Source: Sinotaia quadrata
Taxonomy: Eukaryota; Mollusca; Gastropoda; Architaenioglossa; Viviparidae
Direction: 5' to 3'
Length of the DNA: 64,000 nt
NCBI GenBank assembly: GCA_028829895.1
Contig: CM054179.1
Coordinates: forward strand, 37,447,117 to 37,511,116
The translations under genes were made by a program, and so were the position numbers. Below the pieces are notes generated by a model. That model made no database searches, was not told the DNA's origin, and saw only the letters and a program-made list of their open reading frames with translations. Below, one piece after another: positions 56,965-64,000 of the stretch; position 1 is the first letter of the stretch; each line of letters opens with the position of its first letter.

Positions 56965-58512
56965 TGTCACAGTCTGATAAAATTGTCCGACTTCGTGACC
57001 CACTTGCCTTGTTTACTTCAAATTCGAATATTTGAAACCCTTGGCCCTTTGTTCAAAGCTTCCTTTTTCTAGGTGCTTCTAGAACAGGTCAAGATGTTAT
57101 GTAACTTTAGGACCATTGTCCAGTTCTCGAACCAACCACATGCTTTGCGAACAGTCACGTGATACGCAATATATCTTTCTATATATGTACCCACACGCTT
57201 CCGCTCCCTCACTTCGAGCACATTTTAGCTAATTCCATCAGCTTACTCGGGTCGTGAGAGGCAGCCGGCGCCATAGAGAATCAAGGTACCCTTCGACTTC
57301 TCTCAAAGGTATCATTTTATTTAATAGTATTTGCCTATGTATTGTTTAAGTATGTATTTGTGCTATGTATTATATGATTTCCATATACACTTGAGCATGG
57401 TTCAGAGAAATAGCTGAAAACCTATATGTTACGGAATATAAATTTATTGTAACCATTTTTCCATTTCTGTACTTTAATTTATATTGTTTTAATTCACTAA
57501 GAGCCAGAATGCTGCGCTCGATATGAATTCTTCATGTAATTCAATCATTGCGTGTAATTTAAATTGTAAATTGTGAAGCGCTCTGTCGGCTTGAATTACC
57601 TCTTGTATGAACATTAATTTAACGTTGTATCTATTTTATTGCTTCATACGTCATGACTGTTAAATGGAACACATGTGAGACGATTATATTTTTTCTAAAA
57701 TTTAATTGTAAGCGACGCGAGGTCGAAACTCCTTGTTCAGCGCATTTAATTGAGCCATGCCTAGGTAGGACCTGTTAGGTTGAGAATTATATCCAAACAC
57801 GTTGCATCCACAGGTCGGCTCATGGTTCATGTTCACCCATGCCTCACCTGCATTAGCTTATTGGTACAAGCGGGTCGAAATCCACTCTGAGGGCCATGCT
57901 GCTAAAAATTCCAGTTCCTAGCCACTAACAAAGGGACACCATTCCTTATGCACCACGTGTGTCGTTAAAGGGGGACTGAGGGACGGACCGGCATGACTGA
58001 GTGTTGAAGACCAAGGATACAAGAATAGAGCTAAGTGCAAAATCAAGTGTACAGATCTCAAAGGAACACTTTTCTGGCAATTTAGATTGACAAAAATCAG
58101 GCATAGGCGCGTAAAGACAGAGTGAAGACTATTCGCGTTGCATTCGATTTATTGTTAATTTGTTAAACTTTATTAAATCTTATTTTCTTTGTTAATACCT
58201 CTTAGTAGTTGATTTCTATGCACAATAGACCAATTAGATTAATTCTTAGATTTGAATGGGGGCGGATGAGCAGAAAGATTGATGACGAGTGCATATTAAT
58301 TTAGAGGGATTTAACTGTTTTCAAATCTAGCTAAAAGTTCGCAGTTTATTAGTCTGTAAATTTGTCGTCTGAACTACAAGACGCACTTTTAATTAGTCAG
58401 ATAATAAATTGAGCAACCAGTCTGCGTAGAATATGAGAGGAAGAATTAATTATATTTAAAGTCTTTTAATTATTCTAAGCAGGGTCTTTAAATAAATACT
58501 GGAAACGTAACA
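56965..58512 (+). repeat. 3' LTR
   Basis: Same length (1,548 bp) and, by reading, the same sequence as the 5' LTR. Followed by gatag, the target duplication. Confidence 0.95.
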
Positions 58513-58689
58513 GATAGATAGATAGCGTGGACTACTCGCTCTCAGAATTGGAATGCATTCATGCAGAGATTCATTCTGTTGTCGTATTTTTCCAACATCA
58601 CTTTCACGCCTTGTGTACCACTTAAAATCCTTAGACAAAAGACGCTGTCTAAACAACCCTTCCTTGGTGTGAGTGAAATCAACTTTCAG

Positions 58690-58990
58690 TAAAGAAGAGA
58701 CTTAGTGAGCTTGGAGGGAGGTTTCTCGCTGGCGGTACTTTGTATAACTTTGATGTACAGTTAGGCAATGCAGCTTGAAGAACAGCACGCCACGCGAATA
58801 ATCCCCAATCGTCATTCCCCCCAGGCATGCTTTTGCATTCACTTACTGACAGGAACTACGCGTCCGTTCATAAACAACACGGACACCTTACTATAAACTA
58901 AGTCTTATATTCGTATACATCTGCATTTTCAAGTTTCATCAGTCAAATAAAATTATAATTCATTCATATTTTTAATAGTATAGTTCGTTC
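58690..58990 (-). repeat. Inverted copy of 38,480-38,905
   Basis: Reverse-complement match with an internal gap: tacttcgtataactttgatg-like and aggaactacgcgtccgttca landmarks in the expected inverted order. Confidence 0.75.
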
Positions 58991-59880
58991 GAAGTGAGCT
59001 TACTTCATGACATAATATACTCACAGTTACCAATCATAGTTATCAAACAAAAAAACCCTGCTTTTAAAATAAGTAAAGCAATGAGAGCCTTGTTTAAAAC
59101 ATACAATAAAATAGTACAGTATTTTCAAATACACTCAACAACATTAGCAAAACATACCTGGTAAATTTATGAGGTTTCTATATCTGCATAATTAAGTTAT
59201 TATGTGCTATTGAACACCTGAAGATTCTAAGATTTAAAACAATTTTCATTTACTTATGGTTACCATTATGCGTTTGCTAGGATGATTTATGAATGATTTT
59301 AGTGTTTGATATTTTGTTTCTGATAAAATATTCATGATTAAGGCGAATGTTCCAAACGACTCCTCAAAGAAAGTATGGCTCTATATTCAATATTCTATAT
59401 TGTCGGGCTAAACACAAATTTTGAACCGCTCTTATTATTGTCAATAATATCCATGGCTAAAAAATTTCTCTTTTACAAAACTCACATATAAAATTAATGT
59501 TCTACAGTGGTACGGTCGTGCTCCCACAGTTCAAATTAACTACACCGTTTCGCTTCTCTATTTATCAAGTCATTGTCTCTTAAAAGATGGTCTCACACTT
59601 AAAATGCTCATATAAACTTAATATCTGCATCTTTAGAATTAAAGTCGAGGCTTGTATATTAGTTTTTCATGGACATTTCTTTTTCAGCAATGAAATGGTG
59701 ATGATGAAATAGTCTATTAAAAAGAGCTACTCAAATCGAGATATCTATACTACTAATAATGAAGTCGCAAATTTATACCAAATAGCTGCAGTAATATTAT
59801 TTAGAGTTCGCTATGCCAGAATGTCACTTACAGAAAATCAGTAATAAAAATAACGTCATACGATCTAGTCCAATCTAAGG
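58991..59880. other. Gene-free AT-rich stretch
   Basis: No gene, tandem repeat or element end recognised. Confidence 0.45.
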
Positions 59881-60159
59881 GTGAGCGGAAAAAGTCACAG
59901 GAAAAAAAGTCACGGGAAAAAAGGCGTGCGTGCGATTTGTATATCGTGTACATATAATAATTCATATTATAATTCACACATTTAATAATATATTTTATTC
60001 ATACTTAGATATGTTGTTATGATTGTGTCCATAAACACGTATATTATAGACTGAATAACAGGAAATGGAAGTAAGTGATTGTACAGAAATTAATAACCTC
60101 TCCCCCAAGAGTATCATGGTGTAATTCTCGTTCGGAGTAAAAGATGTTTTTATTTTGTT

Positions 60160-60162
<3 letters not shown>

Positions 60163-60209
<47 letters not shown>

Positions 60210-60250
60210 CGCGCGTGTGTGTGAGTGTGTGTATGTGTGTGTGTGTGTGT
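60163..60250. repeat. (GT)n(GC)n(GT)n microsatellite
   Basis: GT run with a central gcgcgcgcgcgc; follows attctcgttcggagtaaa, as in the other copies. Confidence 0.97.
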
Positions 60251-60429
60251 TTGTTTGTAATTTTTTGTGGTGGGTGGGGTACAAGGATGTTGATCCGTCG
60301 GGAAGTTCTAAAGTTATATGAATTTCCACATTTCCTTATGACTCAGGAATTATTTCTCCTGCGATCCACCAGGTGTGTCCTTTTTCTGATTTGCAGTTAT
60401 TTAAATATGAATTAAAAACTAACCCCTCC

Positions 60430-60570
60430 CTCTACCGTTAGCTAAGAGTGGCCCTTTGATCCCCTGACCGCTTCCTGTACCCTAGCCCATAGCTCAGTGT
60501 GAGTCTATCAGTTAGCTACAAGTGACCCTTGGATCCCTAACCATTTCCTGTGCCCTAGCCATGTGTGGTC
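60430..60570. repeat. Imperfect ~78-80 bp direct duplication
   Basis: gttagctaagagtggccctt ... cttcctgtaccctagcc and gttagctacaagtgaccctt ... tttcctgtgccctagcc. Confidence 0.75.
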
Positions 60571-60599
60571 AGTCTTGTATAACTCTAACATCCTGCTAA

Positions 60600-61650
60600 T
60601 GTCTTGGAGTGGTTGGTCAGTCTTGTAATTTGTGTCTTGGTTGAATGATTTGAATGTGTATTTTGTGCTATTGTTCCTATACACCTTGTGTATCTATATT
60701 TTACTATTTTAAATTTTTAATGTTTATGGAGTGATGCCGGGCTAAGTTTTGTTTTCGCCTGACACGCACTTTGGGCCGATTTGCGAAATTGGGTCATCAT
60801 GATTACCGTATTGTTGCGCGCGCAGTTATGGACATACAATTATACACTTAACTTCTGGACGTAGTCCGTAGATTCCTCTTTCGAAATCATCCCTGAGAAC
60901 GGAGCTGAGGAGTAACATTACAGGTGACTGTGGCCATCCGAACGAGCCGAAGCGGGAAATGGGCCATTTTAAGTAGTTTGAACCTAATTATTTCCGACAT
61001 GGATTACTCTAAAAATACTCAATAAATAGAAGTCATAAGACCCATGGTTGTGCATTAGGTACCTGAATTTAATGCATGTAGAGTAAAGCGTTCGTCAGAT
61101 AAAAAGACGAACGCTTCGAAAAATCAAGAAAACTCAATTTTTGCAGAAGGGTTGCAGGAACGGGTTTTTCTGTAGAGTTCTTTGGAATATCAGACTTTTT
61201 ATTTTACATTCCGAGTCACAAAGGATTTAGTTTCATGCCTACCAATTTTAGTCCTTTTCTGACAATTAGTTTTGTAGAAATTCAGCTTTTGTCAAAATGT
61301 CGACTTCAGTTAGCGCCTTGCATTATTAGTAGGTAAAGTCGATTTTTTGAGACAAAGAAATTTTGGCGCCAAATCGCGTTTTCTACTAAAGTCGCTGAAA
61401 TTTTGATAGATTTTGCAGGATAATACAGGAAGACTCGTGGCTTATTTTGAAACGATAATATTTCATATTTCTCGAAATATGAATTTTTTTGTGAAAATTT
61501 TATTTTTCTAATTATGCGCATTTCTCTTAAAGTACGAGGAATTTAATAAAACTAACTTCAGATTCGGGTTCAGCACACGCGGATACAGTTTATTTGTTCA
61601 AAGAGGTATTTGTAATATTGCGCCAATTTGTCAGAATTGACGTTTGGATA
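60600..61650. other. Gene-free stretch with a perfect hairpin
   Basis: No ORF of note. 61,086-61,096 and 61,106-61,116 form an 11 bp perfect inverted repeat (aagcgttcgtc/gacgaacgctt) with a 9-base A-rich loop. 61,245-61,345 is shared with 44,206-44,310. Confidence 0.5.
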
Positions 61651-61654
61651 TTTT

Positions 61655-63102
61655 CGCACCTTAAATAATGCTTATTTCCTTTTAGAACGCTTTAAGAGGT
61701 TTCTCTAAGCAATGATCACTTTTATTTGAATAAAAGATATCGCTTACTCTATTCTTTATAGTCGTGTTTCACTGATTTCAGATTCTGTATTTCCATATTT
61801 ATTTTTCTATAACAGAGATGGTGTAAATTAGTATTACGTTTGATATCTTTAAAATATTATTGGTCACTCTGTAAACCAAAGCAGAAGAAGACAATGTAGT
61901 TTTTTTCATAATTGGGCGCATAAAGTTAAAATATTATACTAAAGTTATTGTAAGGTCATTCTCTTGCCATTTTTTATTAAATACAAAGACGACATTCCAT
62001 ACTCACTTTATAAACAAAAAAATGTTTGCTGATTTAATCTTCCTTAAGAAAAGAAAAAATAACCAATAGAATGGAAACAAACAAACTACACATTTAAATT
62101 TTTTTTTCTTCACGTATCGAAATGCATCTGCTTACTCAATGTTACGAGCAATTTAACGTCAAATCAATAGAGAGATAGATAAAAATGTTTGGCGAAAATT
62201 AAGCTGTATGCCAATACTGATTAGCAAGATAATATGTCATTTGTGTCTTTAAAAATGAACGCATTTGTGTATTGACTGAATTATTACAATATAATCTAGT
62301 AAATTACTACTCTGTTTCTCTCTATCTGTTTGTTTTATTAACGTGTACACATTCCACGCAAACCACACGACCTCATTTACAGACAAGCATTACATATGAA
62401 TGAACTAAAAGGATGATAGCATTAATAAAAATAGATTCATGATTCAAGCATATGACTAATAAACAGCAGGTCATTCTCCTGCCACTTCTTCTTACTAAGT
62501 ACAAAGGCACATATAGAAATGTTTATTAATTGAAGCTTTCTTATTATTTGATGATATATGAAACTAGTTTAAACTTTTAATATTTTTCCTAATATCAAAT
62601 AAACTAGTTTAATTAAAGTTTTGAAATAACTGTCAAATCGAGTTTCAATATTTCACATGATTTTAAGTAAGTTTCAGTTTGCTTGTTTCAGTTTCAGTTT
62701 GGTTATTACATTGCGTATTTCCTTCTTACTTACGGCTTGAAACACTGAAAACAAGAAAAAGTTATGTAGGCTTCTATGTACACAGAGCACATAGTCCTTT
62801 GAGGAAGTGCGGTGAATCGATTGATCGCGAAGTAAGTGCTCTTTGCTCTTCCAAGATGCCACACTCCTTAAAATGTCATGCCTACGTTTGATTAGCTGGA
62901 TTATACGCACGAGTGAAGGCAAACTAACGTTTTCTGGTTACAAATTTAACACAGTGAATAATTAATAGCTGATAAACTGTATAAAGTGGGAGCCTCTGAT
63001 CAATTTTGGTAGAACAAGTTTGAAACATTTATAGAAGACTTGAAAGGACTCCAGCAACTTGCATATAAAGCAATTTACCGCAGAACTGAAACTTCGCAAG
63101 TA

Positions 63103-63180
<78 letters not shown>
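61655..63180 (-). repeat. Inverted partner of 48,008-49,625
   Basis: See the copy at 48,008. This copy's CA tract is 63,107-63,190, and its conserved minus-strand open frame is 62,674-62,922. Confidence 0.88.

Positions 63181-63190
<10 letters not shown>
63107..63190. repeat. (CA)n microsatellite
   Basis: About 42 CA units, followed 18 bp later by gcgagaatcgaacgagg, the inverted B-box-like word. Confidence 0.98.
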
Positions 63191-63191
<1 letters not shown>

Positions 63192-63564
63192 TTACCCTCA
63201 ACGAGCGAGAATCGAACGAGGATCCTAATGAGCCATCGCTTACTTCCATTTACTGTTATTCACTCAATAATAAGCAAGCATACCGACTTACACTGAAAAT
63301 TAATTAACTAAATGTATGTATTACAAAGCTTTTATACGGTATATAAAATACACTTGAATCACACACATTTTGAGCGAGCTGTTAACCTCCTTGCCTTTTC
63401 CTGCTTCACTTACTGTTAATAAGTATTATAACATATACACTCTGACACTTTTGACTTTATATTGTGAATTTATTTCCTGTAACTTTTTTCTTGTGATTTT
63501 ATTTCCTATGACTTTTTTTTTTTCCTGTGACTTTTTTCCTGATATTTTCCCGCTCATTGCTCAC

Positions 63565-63998
63565 CGTTGATTAGAAGCGACTCAATACACAACTCTCTTG
63601 TTTTAGGTTAGAGAAAAAATATGGTTAGGGAATTTTAGAGATAGTTTTGGTGTTTTTTTTTAAGAGAAATGTTAGGGTTAGGATTAGCTGTAAATAAAAA
63701 AAACGAATATAAATTTTAGAATATATCTTTTATTCCTGATTTAGATTTTGTTTCTGTTAAATTTTGTGTTTTAATAACTTAAATATTGCAGTAAAAATAG
63801 CATCGAGTAACACTTTGCATCTAGATATATGTCATATAACTTCTCTCCTTCGATATTACGTATAATGACCCCCTTGTTTTTAAACACGACAATTGTGTAT
63901 GGAGCTGTTGGGTCTACCGTACACACCTTTGAGTACATAAATGTGTGCAGTGTTGATTTGATGGAAGTACGAAAGAATGCGTAGCCATTCACTAACAC
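63565..63998. repeat. Segmental duplicate of 41,465-42,090, running to the window edge
   Basis: Same orientation as its partner, with small indels. Includes the minus-strand frame 63,771-63,998, whose N-terminus lies at or beyond the window end in this copy. Confidence 0.8.
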
Positions 63999-64000
63999 TG

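Larger units (their letters stand above)
50237..58512 (+). mobile_element. Complete Gmr1-like Ty3/gypsy LTR retrotransposon
   Basis: Length 8,276 bp, bounded by two 1,548 bp LTRs (tgtcacag...acgtaaca) and the 5 bp target duplication gatag. A tRNA-Pro type primer binding site follows the 5' LTR, and a purine tract (aaaagcaaggggg) precedes the 3' LTR. A single intact ORF carries Gag, protease, integrase, RT and RNase H in that order. Integrase before RT is the defining trait of the Gmr1-like branch of Ty3/gypsy. I found no difference between the LTRs by reading, which implies a very recent insertion. No env-like ORF is present between the ORF end (56,740) and the purine tract. Confidence 0.93.
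59881..63564. mobile_element. Foldback-like element, copy 3 (composite)
   Basis: The left tip gtgagcggaaaaagtcacag and right tip (cctgtgacttttttcctg ... cgctcattgctcac) are inverted relatives. The left arm to about 60,150 resembles 39,650-39,870 (catataataattcatattat, cataaacacgtatattat, attctcgttcggag). The right arm (63,108-63,564) matches 41,035-41,464. The middle holds the inverted partner of 48,008-49,625 and unrelated sequence. No transposase. Confidence 0.6.

Overview
The window is AT-rich nuclear DNA from an animal. It has split genes with GT-AG introns of several kilobases, very dense minisatellites and microsatellites, and several transposon classes: Ty3/gypsy LTR, R4/Dong-type LINE, hAT, MULE and foldback-like elements. 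This mix, together with a CUB/Ig-like receptor style of gene, suggests a lophotrochozoan, most likely a gastropod mollusc. That assignment is an inference; no rRNA or mitochondrial sequence is present to settle it.

Region 1 (1-27.8 kb, + strand) is the 3' part of a gene for a single-pass membrane receptor with an Ig-like ectodomain. Nine exons (888-1003, 3136-3224, 6845-6998, 10774-10905, 12138-12197, 16443-16487, 18132-18167, 20352-20381, 27713-27753) join in one open frame with matching intron phases. They run from a Cys-containing ectodomain through a transmembrane exon into a cytoplasmic tail built from tiny phase 1-1 exons. The 5' part lies outside the window. Each intron carries its own minisatellite family (units of 23 to 70 bp). 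The last intron also holds a 5'-truncated R4/Dong-like LINE embedded in (TAA)n.

Region 2 (28-30 kb, + strand) starts only 226 bp after the first gene's stop codon. It is the beginning of a second gene: a start exon, a signal-peptide exon and a partial CUB-domain exon. Its exon phases would fit the first gene's architecture, so the two may be tandem paralogues. I could not find its remaining exons.

Region 3 (30.7-49.7 kb) is a repeat landscape without a convincing host gene. It holds a tandem duplication of about 690 bp, a broken GTF2IRD2/ZBED-like hAT copy, a 2 kb satellite with about 22 copies of a conserved box, copies of a foldback-like element with long inverted arms that each contain a (GT)n tract, a MULE transposase relic with an in-frame internal triplication, and a 1,333 bp hAT element with exact terminal inverted repeats and an 8 bp target duplication.

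Region 4 (50,237-58,512) is a complete LTR retrotransposon. It has 1,548 bp LTRs that I read as identical, a GATAG target duplication, a tRNA-Pro type primer binding site, a polypurine tract and one intact 1,445-codon ORF. The domain order is Gag - protease - integrase - reverse transcriptase - RNase H. Integrase lies upstream of reverse transcriptase, the reverse of the usual Ty3/gypsy order and the hallmark of the Gmr1-like group. This is the most notable item in the window.

Region 5 (58.5-64 kb) holds further foldback-like and segmentally duplicated sequence. It matches 38.5-42.1 kb and, in inverted orientation, 48.0-49.6 kb.
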